A stretch of 64,000 nt of DNA from Gemmatimonadota bacterium (GTDB lineage Bacteria; Gemmatimonadota; Gemmatimonadetes; Gemmatimonadales; Gemmatimonadaceae). Location: positions 124,001-188,000 of the forward strand of contig DAHUXM010000027.1 in NCBI GenBank assembly GCA_027307165.1, read 5' to 3'. The notes beneath the pieces are model-generated. The model searched no databases and had not been told where the DNA came from. It worked only from the letters and a program-made list of their open reading frames with translations. This document shows positions 31,594 to 39,991 of this stretch, piece by piece. The position numbers were made by a program, and so were the translations under genes. Numbering within the stretch: position 1 is the first letter of the stretch; every line of letters starts with the position of its first letter.

Positions 31594-32362
31594 AGCAGCC
31601 GGACTCAAAGTGCTGATAGTGGATGACGAGCGCCCCGCTCGGCAGAAGCTGCGCAGATTGCTTGGTGGTGATACGGAGGTCGTTGCGATATATGAAGCGG
31701 CCGACGGCGTCGCGGCGATCGAGACGATCCGCAATGAAGCACCCGATGTAGTATTTCTGGACGTCCAGATGCCGGGCGTGGACGGGTTCGGTGTTGTTGA
31801 TGCGCTGCCACCCGACGCGTTGCCCCACCTGGTATTCGTCACGGCTTTCGACACGTACGCCGTGCGAGCGTTCGACATGCACGCGGTCGATTATCTGCTC
31901 AAGCCGTACGATGCCGAACGGTTCGAGCGGGCGTGGGCGCGTGCCAAGGAGAAGGTCGCGGGCAGGCTGGTCGGCGAGGAGCGCGACCGTCTGCGCCGAC
32001 TGCTCGATGACGCCGAGAATTCGCGCCCGCAGCGCGCAGAGCGGATACTCGTCGAGTCGGGCGAACGCGTACTGTTGATTTCCGTGGACAGGATCGACCG
32101 CATCGAGTCGGTGCGAAATTACGTGCGGCTGAAGGTTGGACCAGATATCTACCGCGTTCGCGCCACGCTGACGCAATTCGAGCGGCGGCTCGATCCCGTG
32201 AAATTCGTGCGCATCAGCCGCTCGCAGATCGTGAATCTCGATCGCGTCGCCGAGCTCAGGCCCTGGTCGCACGGAGACTATGTAGTCGTGATGCGCGACG
32301 GCTCGCAGACGCGGTTGAGTCGCCGTTTTCGGGACGGACTGGCTCGGTTCGGTCTTTCCTGA
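31586..32362 (+). CDS. LytTR-family response regulator
   Basis: About 258 residues: a receiver (VDDERPARQKLRRLL, phospho-acceptor Asp59 in VVFLDVQMP, VTAFDTYAVRAF, LKPYD) and a LytTR domain (VDRIDRIESVRNYVRLKVG, LDPVKFVRISRSQIVNLDRV, GSQTRLSRRFRD). All phosphorylation residues are intact. The ATG lies 8 bp before the kinase stop, fixing the start. Targets are not evident; the following thiol-redox genes begin about 170-210 bp downstream on the same strand. Confidence 0.92.
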   Translation: MSKAAGLKVLIVDDERPARQKLRRLLGGDTEVVAIYEAADGVAAIETIRNEAPDVVFLDVQMPGVDGFGVVDALPPDALPHLVFVTAFDTYAVRAFDMHAVDYLLKPYDAERFERAWARAKEKVAGRLVGEERDRLRRLLDDAENSRPQRAERILVESGERVLLISVDRIDRIESVRNYVRLKVGPDIYRVRATLTQFERRLDPVKFVRISRSQIVNLDRVAELRPWSHGDYVVVMRDGSQTRLSRRFRDGLARFGLS

Positions 32363-32574
32363 CCCGGTCGCCGAGCCTGCGCACTCCGCCGGTACGGGGC
32401 GGCCAGCTTCGCGCTCAACCATCTGTATCAACCGCTCGCCGCGCGATGGCGGTCATCGGCGGACGTTACGCCAGATGCCGCGGTGCAGTGGCCATATTTA
32501 TAGCTTGTGGTGTATCTTCGCACCCTGGCCCAATCATGATATCACAGCCCTCATATACTACTCCCGCACGCAGG

Positions 32575-33072
32575 ATGTCTCATCGCATCCTTCACGCCGC
32601 CCTGGCCGCGGCGTTGCTCGTCGTCGCCAGGCCCGTCGTGGCGCAGTCGGGAGAGGGAATTGCGATCGGGGCGATGGCGCCGGCAGTGACCGTCGCCAAC
32701 GTGTCCGGCAAATCCGTTCGCGTGATGCCGACGCTCGGCCGCCCCATGCTGATCGAGTTCTGGGCGACGTGGTGTGAGTTCTGCGAGCGTCTGGAGCCGA
32801 CGATGAAGGCGACGTACAGCAAGTACGGCGACAAGGTTCAGTTTGCAGCGATCGCGGTGAACGTGAATCAGTCGCCCAGGCGCGTCGCGAAGCACGTGAA
32901 GGATCGGTCGCTCAAGTATCCCGTGTACTACGACGACAGTGGCAAGGCAACCGATGCCTACGATGTCGCAGCCACTTCTTTCGTCGTGATCATCGACAAG
33001 AAGGGGAGGGTCGCATACACGGGCGTTGGCGACAAGCAGGATCTGGACGCGGCCATTCGCGGCGTTCTGTAG
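32575..33072 (+). CDS. TlpA/ResA-like periplasmic thioredoxin
   Basis: About 165 residues with a signal peptide (SHRILHAALAAALLVVARPV, ending VAQ) and a thioredoxin fold with WCEFC (Cys67, Cys70) and the cis-Pro region ATSFVVIID. TlpA/ResA-type proteins reduce disulfides in the periplasm, for example in apocytochromes or copper chaperones. An ATG at 32536 is an alternative start that would lengthen the signal peptide. Next to it are a 1-Cys peroxiredoxin and a CcdA/DsbD-like electron carrier on the same strand, pointing to one periplasmic reduction chain. Confidence 0.88.
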   Translation: MSHRILHAALAAALLVVARPVVAQSGEGIAIGAMAPAVTVANVSGKSVRVMPTLGRPMLIEFWATWCEFCERLEPTMKATYSKYGDKVQFAAIAVNVNQSPRRVAKHVKDRSLKYPVYYDDSGKATDAYDVAATSFVVIIDKKGRVAYTGVGDKQDLDAAIRGVL

Positions 33073-33149
33073 TCAACTCGGTGGTCAGCACGGTAGTCAG
33101 TTCTTCAATTCATCCCGTAGTTCGTCCGTAACTCTCCAGCAGCGAGTCG

Positions 33150-33737
33150 ATGACAATGTTCAGGATCATGAAATTCCCGGCAATTGCGATGTTGATGGCA
33201 GCCCCATTCTGTTTGCAGGCCCAGGGATCGATGGGTGGAATGGCGATGCCTACGGCGCAGGCTTCATCTGCACCGGAAGTGGGCACGATGGCGCCTGATT
33301 TCACGGCGCAGGGCGCGAACCAGTCCGGTACGCATGCTGTATCACTCAGTTCCCTGCGCGGGCACGTTGTCGTGCTGGCGTTCTATCCGGCGGATCGGTC
33401 GAGCGGATGCACTCACGAGCTCAACAAGTTCCGCGATGAGTACTCCAAGATCTTCGGATCCGATGTAACGGTGCTTCCCATCTCGCTCGACAGCCTCGAA
33501 TCACACGTGAGTTGGGCGCACGACTCGAAATTCCCATTCACTCTCGTCGCCGACAACGGCGGAAAGATCGCGAGCACCTACGGGTCGTTGATGACGGGGC
33601 GTCCGTACGCCAGCCGGACCGTATTCGTGATCGGCAAGGATGGCAAGATCGTGAGCCGCAACCTGAAGTTCGGTGCGCTGGATCAGCACGCCTACGACGA
33701 TCTTACCGCTGCGATCGCGAAGGCGAAGACCGAGTAG
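33150..33737 (+). CDS. Exported 1-Cys peroxiredoxin (AhpC/TSA, BCP-like)
   Basis: A 195-residue peroxiredoxin with an N-terminal signal peptide and a Met-rich segment after it (GSMGGMAMP). The active-site loop reads FYPADRSSGCTHELNKFRDE, with the peroxidatic Cys87 where BCP-type enzymes have PGCT. No other cysteine occurs in the mature protein, so it is a 1-Cys enzyme and needs an outside thiol for regeneration. The flanking TlpA-like and CcdA/DsbD-like genes would provide that. It would remove hydrogen peroxide or organic peroxides in the periplasm. Confidence 0.88.
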   Translation: MTMFRIMKFPAIAMLMAAPFCLQAQGSMGGMAMPTAQASSAPEVGTMAPDFTAQGANQSGTHAVSLSSLRGHVVVLAFYPADRSSGCTHELNKFRDEYSKIFGSDVTVLPISLDSLESHVSWAHDSKFPFTLVADNGGKIASTYGSLMTGRPYASRTVFVIGKDGKIVSRNLKFGALDQHAYDDLTAAIAKAKTE

Positions 33738-33768
33738 CACGACAGTCGGGAAACTGTAGCTCGAAATA

Positions 33769-34470
33769 GTGGATCTCTCCCAGATCGGAATGCGGCTGTC
33801 GCAGAGTCCTGCGACAGCCATTCCGATCCTGTTCTTCACCGGCGTCCTCACCAGCCTGACGCCGTGCATCTATCCAATGATTCCGATCACCGCGGCAATA
33901 GTCGGTGGTCAATCGGTCGGCCGCAGCACACGTCGCGGTGTCGCGTTGACCCTGATGTACGTCTTCGGGCTCTCGCTGGTTTACGCGCTGCTCGGGTTGC
34001 TCGCCGGTCTCACGCAAACACTGTTCGGCACTGTGAGTGCGAGTCCGTGGGCAGCACTCGTCACCGGCAATCTGCTGCTTCTATTCGGTCTCTGGATGCT
34101 CGACGCTATTCCAATCCGAATCCCCTCCGCGCTACTCGGCGGCGGACGCACCGAATCGGTCAGCTCACTCGGCGGCGCATTCATAATGGGATGCGCATCG
34201 GGACTCGTCGCGGCACCGTGTTCCGCGCCAGTGCTCGCTGCGGTCCTCACATGGGTCGCAGTAACCAAGAGCGCGGTACTCGGCTTCATCTACCTGTTCG
34301 TCTTCTCCATCGGTATGTGCGCGTTGCTGGTGGTAGTCGGAATATTCGGCGCAACATTCGCGCGATTGCCGAAGTCAGGGATGTGGATGGTGTGGGTCAA
34401 GCGCGTGCTGGCGCTCGTGATGCTCGGCGCCGCGGAGTACTACTTCGTCCACGCCGGGCTGACGATGTAG
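33769..34470 (+). CDS. CcdA/DsbD-like transmembrane electron carrier
   Basis: A 233-residue membrane protein of the DsbD/CcdA family with six predicted helices. The two redox cysteines are in the family motifs TPCIYPM (Cys33) and AAPCSAP (Cys151). It moves reducing equivalents from cytoplasmic thioredoxin to periplasmic thiol proteins. It lacks DsbD's outer alpha and gamma domains, which the separate TlpA-like protein could replace. A GTG start 31 bp after the peroxiredoxin stop supports an operon. Confidence 0.88.
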   Translation: MDLSQIGMRLSQSPATAIPILFFTGVLTSLTPCIYPMIPITAAIVGGQSVGRSTRRGVALTLMYVFGLSLVYALLGLLAGLTQTLFGTVSASPWAALVTGNLLLLFGLWMLDAIPIRIPSALLGGGRTESVSSLGGAFIMGCASGLVAAPCSAPVLAAVLTWVAVTKSAVLGFIYLFVFSIGMCALLVVVGIFGATFARLPKSGMWMVWVKRVLALVMLGAAEYYFVHAGLTM

Positions 34471-34565
34471 GCGTGTTCTGCGCGCCCCCTGGATCTTGCG
34501 TGTAGAGCGCCGGACGGGTGCGCTGCAGGAGTCAACCGATTCCATCGAGCCGCAACGCAACGCCT

Positions 34566-35474
34566 TTAGAATGCAGCCGGCAACAGACGTCGCGGTGGGT
34601 TGAACGCCTTGTGTCCGCGCGTGTCATAGGGAACATCCCGCGGCGCACCTCCATTCGGCCAGTCCAGCTCCTTCCCGCGCGAATCGCGTCGCGGATGAGA
34701 CACGACAAACGCCGCGACGTCGTATGCTTGCTGATCGCTCAATATGCCAGCCGAATCGAACGGCATGTTGCGTCTGATGAACGACGCAGCGCGCTCGATA
34801 CGCGCCAGCGACGCCCCTATCGAATAGGAGCGGGGCCCCCAGAGCGGGGTTGCAGGTGGTATCCCCTGTCCATCGACACCGTGGCAACGCGCGCACCGCG
34901 CGGTAAATATCGCTGCGCCACGTGACGTATCGCCGCTCATCTCCGGCATCTTCGGCAACCCTTCGCCGCTTACGTGACTCCCCACCGCCACGCCGCGCGA
35001 CACGACCGCGAGATACGTGACCATGTCGTTCATCTCCCTGCTGTCTGACGGGATGTTTCGTCCCGCCATGCTGCGCCGCATGCAGTTGTTGACACGATCC
35101 TGGATCGTGATCACGCGGCCGTCGCGCGTCGTATAGTTGGGATAGCGTGCGTACGTGCCCGTCAGCGGAATTCCGTTCGGGCGTCGGCCGCTGTCGATGT
35201 GGCAACTGAAGCAGCGGAGTGAATTGCCGACGTAGCCGGGCAGGCTGTCGCGCGTCGCCGCAAGAATCGCGAAGCCGCGCCGCGCCGACGCTCCTTCCGG
35301 GCCGGATGGATACGTCGCGGAATCGTAAAGCGTCGCGATTGTAGCTGTGCTGCTCGTGCGAAGACTGTCGCGCGCGTTTGCAGCATCATTCGCACGAGTG
35401 CCACACGCGAGCGACGCAAGCGCAACTACGCTGGCCGTAATGCGAAGCATGAATTCCCGTCCAACTCCTGACAT
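34566..35474 (-). CDS. Dihaem c-type cytochrome, TsdA-like
   Basis: About 302 residues; lipoprotein-type leader (LASLAC, Cys24), then two haem domains with CFSCH (88-92) and CARCH (194-198). The first domain carries YARYPNYTTRDGRVITIQDR followed by NNCMRRSM and DSREMNDMVTYL, which resemble thiosulfate dehydrogenase TsdA. It could oxidise thiosulfate to tetrathionate or simply pass electrons on from the PQQ dehydrogenase gene located just upstream on the same strand. GGAGG lies 4 bp before the ATG at 35474 but is buried in a 16-bp stem (see 35476-35536). ATG 35450 is the alternative start. Confidence 0.85.
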   Translation of the reverse strand: MSGVGREFMLRITASVVALASLACGTRANDAANARDSLRTSSTATIATLYDSATYPSGPEGASARRGFAILAATRDSLPGYVGNSLRCFSCHIDSGRRPNGIPLTGTYARYPNYTTRDGRVITIQDRVNNCMRRSMAGRNIPSDSREMNDMVTYLAVVSRGVAVGSHVSGEGLPKMPEMSGDTSRGAAIFTARCARCHGVDGQGIPPATPLWGPRSYSIGASLARIERAASFIRRNMPFDSAGILSDQQAYDVAAFVVSHPRRDSRGKELDWPNGGAPRDVPYDTRGHKAFNPPRRLLPAAF

Positions 35475-35475
35475 C

Positions 35476-35536
35476 GGTCCTCCGTGGAGCGCTGCAACGT
35501 CCCAGGCAATGGGAAGGTAACGCTCCACGGAGGACC
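35476..35536 (-). promoter_or_regulatory. 16-bp RNA stem that would hide the cytochrome ribosome-binding site
   Basis: Arms 35476-35491 and 35521-35536 are perfect inverted complements of 16 bp with a 29-base loop (which can itself form TCCCA/TGGGA). In the minus-strand mRNA the downstream arm is CGCTCCACGGAGGACC, directly before GATG, so the Shine-Dalgarno GGAGG is fully paired. It sits in the 113-bp gap between the PQQ dehydrogenase stop and the cytochrome start. It may be a translational switch, an attenuator or a terminator. Confidence 0.6.
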
Positions 35537-35587
35537 TGCGCGACCGCTGGCCGAGACCGCCAGCCGCGGCCGCCAGCTACGCGGGGA

Positions 35588-37621
35588 TCAATGTTGCGCC
35601 GGCAACGCGAACGCCATCACGTAGTCGCCAACGCCGAATTCCTTGCCCCCGCCGGCCGTTATCACCATGTACTGCTTTCCATCCCGTCCGCTCACGTAGG
35701 TCATGGGCGTCATGCGAGCGCCTGCCGGAAGTGGAGCGCTCCAGAGCTCGTTTCCGTTCGCCGCATCGTAAGCGCGCACCATGCGGTCCAGTGTGCCGGC
35801 CTGGAATATGACTCCGCCCGCGGTCACGATGGGACCACCGAGCGACAGGCCACCCCATTTCTCGCGGCCCGGGCCGCCCGTGGGCCAGCCGCCGAGCGGC
35901 ACTTCCCAGCGGCGCGCACCGGTCGACATGTCGATTGCAATCAGCGTTCCGAACGGGGGCTTGACGCATGGCACGGTGTCCGGGCCAACGAGCAGTCTGC
36001 GTCGCATGACGTACGGCGTTCCCTGCATGCGAGAGTATTCGTAGCCAAGCCGCGAGTCGGAGCTGCTGATTCCATCGCGCGTGTAGTTTGCCGAATCGAT
36101 GAGCTGCACCATCGAAGGAACGCGGTTCTCCGGCACGATGATCGTGTTGGTGCGAGCGTCGAACGCCACTCCGCCCCATGCCGCGCCGCCAACGTTGGAT
36201 GGACGTTGAATCGTGCCGCGCAGGCTTGGCGGCGTGTACATCCCATCGCTGCGAAGGGACCGCGTCATGGCACGACAGGCGGCAAGCGTCGCCGGCGTGT
36301 CACCCCAGATTTCCGTCGAGTCGATTCCCTGAGGCGTGAGCGGTGCGATGACAGTGTTGAAAGGCTGCGTTGGCCAGCTCTGCTCGCCAGGAACGTCGCT
36401 GCGCGGCACCGCGCGCTCCTCGACCGGGAAAACTGGTTTTCCAGTAGCTCGATCGAGTACGAACAACTGACCCGTCTTGGTTGCTTCTACCACGACATCC
36501 TGCTTCCGCCCATCCTTCGTGATCGTGATGAGCGCAGGCGGTGATGCATTGTCGTAATCCCACAGATCGTGATGCACCGTCTGAAATTGCCATACCACCT
36601 TTCCCGTGGATCCACGCAGCGCGACCAGCGAGTTTCCGTAGCGGTTGTCGCCCAGACGCTCGCCACCGTAGTAGTCGGGACTCGGACTGGTTGTCGGAAG
36701 AATGACGAGATCGCGCGCCGAATCCACGCCGATCACCGACCACACGTTTGCGGCGCCGGTGTTGTGTCCATTAGGCCCGCCCCAACTACTGTAATACGGA
36801 TCGGATGGATCCTGCGGAACCGGATCGAATGCCCACCGGCTGGCGCCCGTACGCGCGTCGAACGCGCGTATCTCGCCACTCGGCTTGTTGACACGTCCGT
36901 TGTCGCCGATGCTCGATCCGATTACAACGAGGCCATCGATGATGACAGGTGGCGACGTCTCTACATATTCTCCCCATTCGGTGAGCGGTGGATTGCGGAG
37001 ACCCGTCTTGAGCTCGATCGTGCCGTGATCGCCGAAATCATCGCACACCTTTCCCGTATGGCCATCGATCGCGATCAGACGTGCATCGACCGTCGCCAGG
37101 AAGATGCGCATCGCGCACGGAGCATCATGGTTGGCTGCCGCGTCGGTCCATGCCGTCACGCCTCGGCTTGCGAAGTCACCGGGATCGACCGCACGATCGA
37201 CATGCGCGTCGAATACCCACAACTCCGAGCCGCTCGTAGGATCGAGCGCGATCACCCTGCCGAGCGGAGTATTCAGATACATGACTCCGTCGATCACGAT
37301 CGGAGTCGTCTCGAACTCAGCGCGATTCTTCGCCGCGAGCTCAGGGCGTGTTTCGCCCGTGCGGTAGGTCCACGCAAGCGTGAGTGAATACGCGTTCGCA
37401 GGAGTGATCTGCGACGCTGGCGAAAATCGTGTACCGGCAGGATCGTAGCCATAGGATGGCCAGTCGATGGATCGGGATGCCGTACCGCGGTCGGTAGCGA
37501 GCTCTGCGGTTGTATGCGGTGTCGTCACGCACGCAGAGAGAGCGAGTGCGCCGCCAAATGTCGCCGGTCGTATCAAGCGACCTAGCACGCGCGTTCCGAG
37601 GCGAGATGCAGACTGCGTCAT
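35588..37621 (-). CDS. PQQ-dependent dehydrogenase (glucose dehydrogenase-like quinoprotein)
   Basis: About 677 residues: a leader ending in a lipobox (ALSAC), then an eight-bladed quinoprotein propeller with repeated W-motifs (LAWTYRTGET, SELWVFDAHVD, GKVVWQFQTVHHDLWDYDNA, GNELWSAPLPAG). WQFQTVHHDLWDYD and WGGPNGHNTGAANVW are typical of soluble-domain parts of membrane glucose/quinate dehydrogenases, whose N-terminal membrane helices are replaced here by a lipid anchor. It would oxidise a sugar or alcohol in the periplasm and hand electrons to a cytochrome, presumably the dihaem protein downstream. No pqq synthesis genes are in the window. The start could also be GTG 37651. Confidence 0.85.
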   Translation of the reverse strand: MTQSASRLGTRVLGRLIRPATFGGALALSACVTTPHTTAELATDRGTASRSIDWPSYGYDPAGTRFSPASQITPANAYSLTLAWTYRTGETRPELAAKNRAEFETTPIVIDGVMYLNTPLGRVIALDPTSGSELWVFDAHVDRAVDPGDFASRGVTAWTDAAANHDAPCAMRIFLATVDARLIAIDGHTGKVCDDFGDHGTIELKTGLRNPPLTEWGEYVETSPPVIIDGLVVIGSSIGDNGRVNKPSGEIRAFDARTGASRWAFDPVPQDPSDPYYSSWGGPNGHNTGAANVWSVIGVDSARDLVILPTTSPSPDYYGGERLGDNRYGNSLVALRGSTGKVVWQFQTVHHDLWDYDNASPPALITITKDGRKQDVVVEATKTGQLFVLDRATGKPVFPVEERAVPRSDVPGEQSWPTQPFNTVIAPLTPQGIDSTEIWGDTPATLAACRAMTRSLRSDGMYTPPSLRGTIQRPSNVGGAAWGGVAFDARTNTIIVPENRVPSMVQLIDSANYTRDGISSSDSRLGYEYSRMQGTPYVMRRRLLVGPDTVPCVKPPFGTLIAIDMSTGARRWEVPLGGWPTGGPGREKWGGLSLGGPIVTAGGVIFQAGTLDRMVRAYDAANGNELWSAPLPAGARMTPMTYVSGRDGKQYMVITAGGGKEFGVGDYVMAFALPAQH

Positions 37622-37777
37622 GGGTCGTGTCTGGTTGGAGTGATTCGGCACTCATCGAGCGCCCGTTGCGGGGAAGCTCGTTGGGGGTGCGATCCGGCGG
37701 CAACAGAAGTGGGACAGACGGGATCGGGCTGGGAGGATGCGGACTCAGGCAGCACCGGCTGTGGATCCCGCCGGCTC

Positions 37778-37824
37778 TTGACGACACTTAACCGTGGGTA
37801 TAGACTAGAATTAACCAAGGTTAA
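37778..37824 (+). promoter_or_regulatory. mntR promoter with DtxR/MntR-type operator
   Basis: TTGACG (37778-37783), 17 bp, TAGACT (37801-37806) form a sigma-70-like promoter; the dyad TTAACC-AA-GGTTAA (37811-37824) covers the expected start of transcription. A further TTAACC half-site lies at 37788-37793. The size and AT/GG-CC pattern are those of DtxR/MntR sites, so autoregulation by the gene 30 bp downstream is likely. Confidence 0.6.
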
Positions 37825-37854
37825 AAAGGCCCCGTTGGGTCAATACGCACAAAA

Positions 37855-38529
37855 ATGCTCTCCCCGTCCGTCGAAGACTACATAAAGGCTATCTACAAGG
37901 CCCGCAGCGATAAAGGCACCATCACAACGCAGGACCTGGCCGACCGGCTCGGCGTAAGTGCGCCCGCGGTCAGCAAGATGATGCGGCGCCTGACGGAGCT
38001 CCGGCTCATCTCGCACGCCCCGTATCAGGCAGTCGAGCTGACTGAAGCCGGTGAGAAGATGGCCCTCGAGATCATCCGGCATCACAGGCTGCTGGAACTG
38101 TATCTCGTACGGGCAATGGGCTTCACATGGGACAACGTGCACGAGGAAGCCGAACGGCTCGAACACCACATCAGCGAGGAGTTCGAGGACCGGATCGACA
38201 AGCTGCTGGGTCATCCGACGGCCTGTCCTCATGGTGATCCGATTCCGACGCGCGCCGGTGCCATCGCGCGCAGCTCCAATCGCTCGCTCGCGGTGCAGCG
38301 TGAGCCCGAGCGTCTCATGGTCCAGCGCGTAAGCGACGAGGACGCAGCCCTGTTGCGTCACTTCAAGTCACTCGGCGTCATTCCCGGCACGGCGGTCGAG
38401 TTCGTTCGCCAGGAGCCATTCGAGGGGCCGCTCGTGCTGCGGATCGGCGGCAGGCTCGTGCGCATCACGCCGCAGGCGGCGCGCGAGGTATTCGTCGATC
38501 CCGTGTCGAGAGAGGATTCACGCTCGTGA
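37855..38529 (+). CDS. mntR: DtxR/MntR-family metal-dependent repressor with FeoA-like domain
   Basis: A 224-residue three-domain regulator: winged helix (SVEDYIKAIYKARSDKGTIT, TQDLADRLGVSAPAVSKMMR), metal-binding/dimerisation domain (HHRLLELYLVRAMGFTWDNV, HEEAERLEHHISEEFEDRID) and a C-terminal FeoA/SH3-like domain (about 150-218, GVIPGTAVEFVRQEPFEGPL). Metal-ligand positions (Glu, His, Cys/Met region HPTACPHGDPIP) are present. The next gene, overlapping by GTGA, is an NRAMP manganese transporter, which supports an MntR/SirR-like manganese or iron repressor. A dyad in its promoter suggests autoregulation. Confidence 0.9.
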   Translation: MLSPSVEDYIKAIYKARSDKGTITTQDLADRLGVSAPAVSKMMRRLTELRLISHAPYQAVELTEAGEKMALEIIRHHRLLELYLVRAMGFTWDNVHEEAERLEHHISEEFEDRIDKLLGHPTACPHGDPIPTRAGAIARSSNRSLAVQREPERLMVQRVSDEDAALLRHFKSLGVIPGTAVEFVRQEPFEGPLVLRIGGRLVRITPQAAREVFVDPVSREDSRS

Positions 38530-39893
38530 CTCTCACCTCGACGGAGCCCGAGCTCGATCCCGAAGACACGGGCGTAAGAAAGCACGGATGGAAGCGGCTC
38601 AGCATCATACCAAGCCTGCCCGAAGTCAACCGCTCGATCCATGTACCGGACAGGCGGTACATCTGGCGGCGTGCACTCGCATTTGCGGGTCCCGGCTACC
38701 TCATTGCCGTGGGCTACATGGATCCCGGCAACTGGGCCACCGACATCGCGGCGGGAAGTCTATACAACTACTCGCTGCTTTCGGTGGTCCTCATCGCGAA
38801 CTTCATCGCGATCTTTCTGCAGGCGCTCTCCGCCAAGCTCGGCATCGTATCGGAGCGCGATCTGGCGCAGGCGTGCCGCGACGCATATCCACGTCCCGTA
38901 TCGATCGGCTTGTGGCTGTCCGCCGAGATCGGGATCATAGCATGCGACATCGCCGAAGTGCTCGGGGCCGCGATCGCGCTGAACCTGTTGTTTCATCTGC
39001 CGCTCGTGTGGGGAGTGGCGTTGACCGCGCTCGACGTTCTGATAGTCCTCGCGCTGCAGAACAAGGGGTTCAGGCTCATCGAAGCCTTCGTCGTGACGCT
39101 GATCATAACGATGATGGTGATATTCGGATTCGAGATCGCGTACTCGAAACCAGACTGGGCTGCGACCATGCGCGGGTTCATACCTACGTCGCAGATCGTG
39201 ACCGATCCAAAGATGCTGTACATCGCGCTCGGCATACTCGGCGCGACGGTCATGCCGCACAATCTGTATCTGCACTCGTCGATCGTGCAGACGCGCCGGC
39301 ATGGACGGAGCGTCTCCGATCTGCGCGACGCGCTCAAGTATTCGTACACCGATTCCACGGTCGCGCTGATGCTCGCGCTCTTTGTGAATGCGGCGATCCT
39401 CGTCGTATCCGCGGCGACGTTCTACAGAACCGGTCACCACGAGGTCGGCGAGATCCAGGACGCGTACAAGCTGTTGTCGCCACTGCTCGGCGTTGCGGTC
39501 GCCACGCCGTTGTTCGCAGTTGCTCTGCTCGCATCCGGACAGAATTCCACACTGACCGGAACGCTCGCGGGACAGATCGTGCTCGAAGGCTTCACCGAGT
39601 TTCGAATTCCGGCGTGGCTGCGCCGGATGATCTCACGAATGCTCGCGATCGTGCCGTCGATCTTCGTTGTCGCGTGGTATGGCGACCGTGGGATGGGGGC
39701 GCTGCTTCTGTTCAGCCAGGTGATACTCTCGGCGCAGCTCTCCTTTGCGGTGATTCCACTGGTCCAGTTCACGAGCGACCGTACGAAGATGGGCGAATTC
39801 GTGAACGGGACGGTGACCAGATGGATTGGCTGGGGACTCTCGGCGCTGATCGCGGGACTCAACGCGTATCTGATCGTCACGGCGCTCAGATGA
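38526..39893 (+). CDS. mntH: NRAMP-family Mn2+/Fe2+ transporter
   Basis: A 455-residue transporter with eleven or so membrane helices. The metal-binding motifs are intact: DPGN in YMDPGNWATDIAAG of helix 1 and MPHN in GATVMPHNLYLHSS of helix 6. Residues 1-45 form a charged cytoplasmic N-terminus, longer than in E. coli MntH. It imports divalent manganese (or iron) with protons. The GTG start overlaps the mntR stop (GTGA), so repressor and transporter are made together under the same operator. A longer overlapping reading frame in another phase is a shadow. Confidence 0.93.
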   Translation: MTLTSTEPELDPEDTGVRKHGWKRLSIIPSLPEVNRSIHVPDRRYIWRRALAFAGPGYLIAVGYMDPGNWATDIAAGSLYNYSLLSVVLIANFIAIFLQALSAKLGIVSERDLAQACRDAYPRPVSIGLWLSAEIGIIACDIAEVLGAAIALNLLFHLPLVWGVALTALDVLIVLALQNKGFRLIEAFVVTLIITMMVIFGFEIAYSKPDWAATMRGFIPTSQIVTDPKMLYIALGILGATVMPHNLYLHSSIVQTRRHGRSVSDLRDALKYSYTDSTVALMLALFVNAAILVVSAATFYRTGHHEVGEIQDAYKLLSPLLGVAVATPLFAVALLASGQNSTLTGTLAGQIVLEGFTEFRIPAWLRRMISRMLAIVPSIFVVAWYGDRGMGALLLFSQVILSAQLSFAVIPLVQFTSDRTKMGEFVNGTVTRWIGWGLSALIAGLNAYLIVTALR

Positions 39894-39911
39894 CGTGAAC
39901 GGTCCTGCGTC

Positions 39912-39965
39912 TTGACATAGGGGTGGGGGGTATATAGCGTTCAGGCAGATGCCCGTTCAGGGCAT
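39912..39965 (+). promoter_or_regulatory. copZ-copA promoter with G-rich CsoR-type spacer
   Basis: TTGACA (39912-39917) is followed by the G-rich spacer TAGGGGTGGGGGGTATA (39918-39934) and TAGCGT or the overlapping TATAGC as -10 box. G/C-rich tracts between AT-rich ends in the spacer are typical of CsoR targets, and a csoR gene closes this operon. A hairpin ATGCCC-GTTCA-GGGCAT (39949-39965) lies in the leader before copZ at 39992. Confidence 0.5.
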
Positions 39966-39991
39966 GCCCCGTCAAATCTGGAGTCCCCCCC

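Noticed and set aside
38588-39898. A 436-codon open frame on the plus strand inside the NRAMP gene
   Set aside because: Its translation is Arg/His-rich with no recognisable fold; the overlapping frame has all NRAMP motifs. It is a codon-bias shadow.
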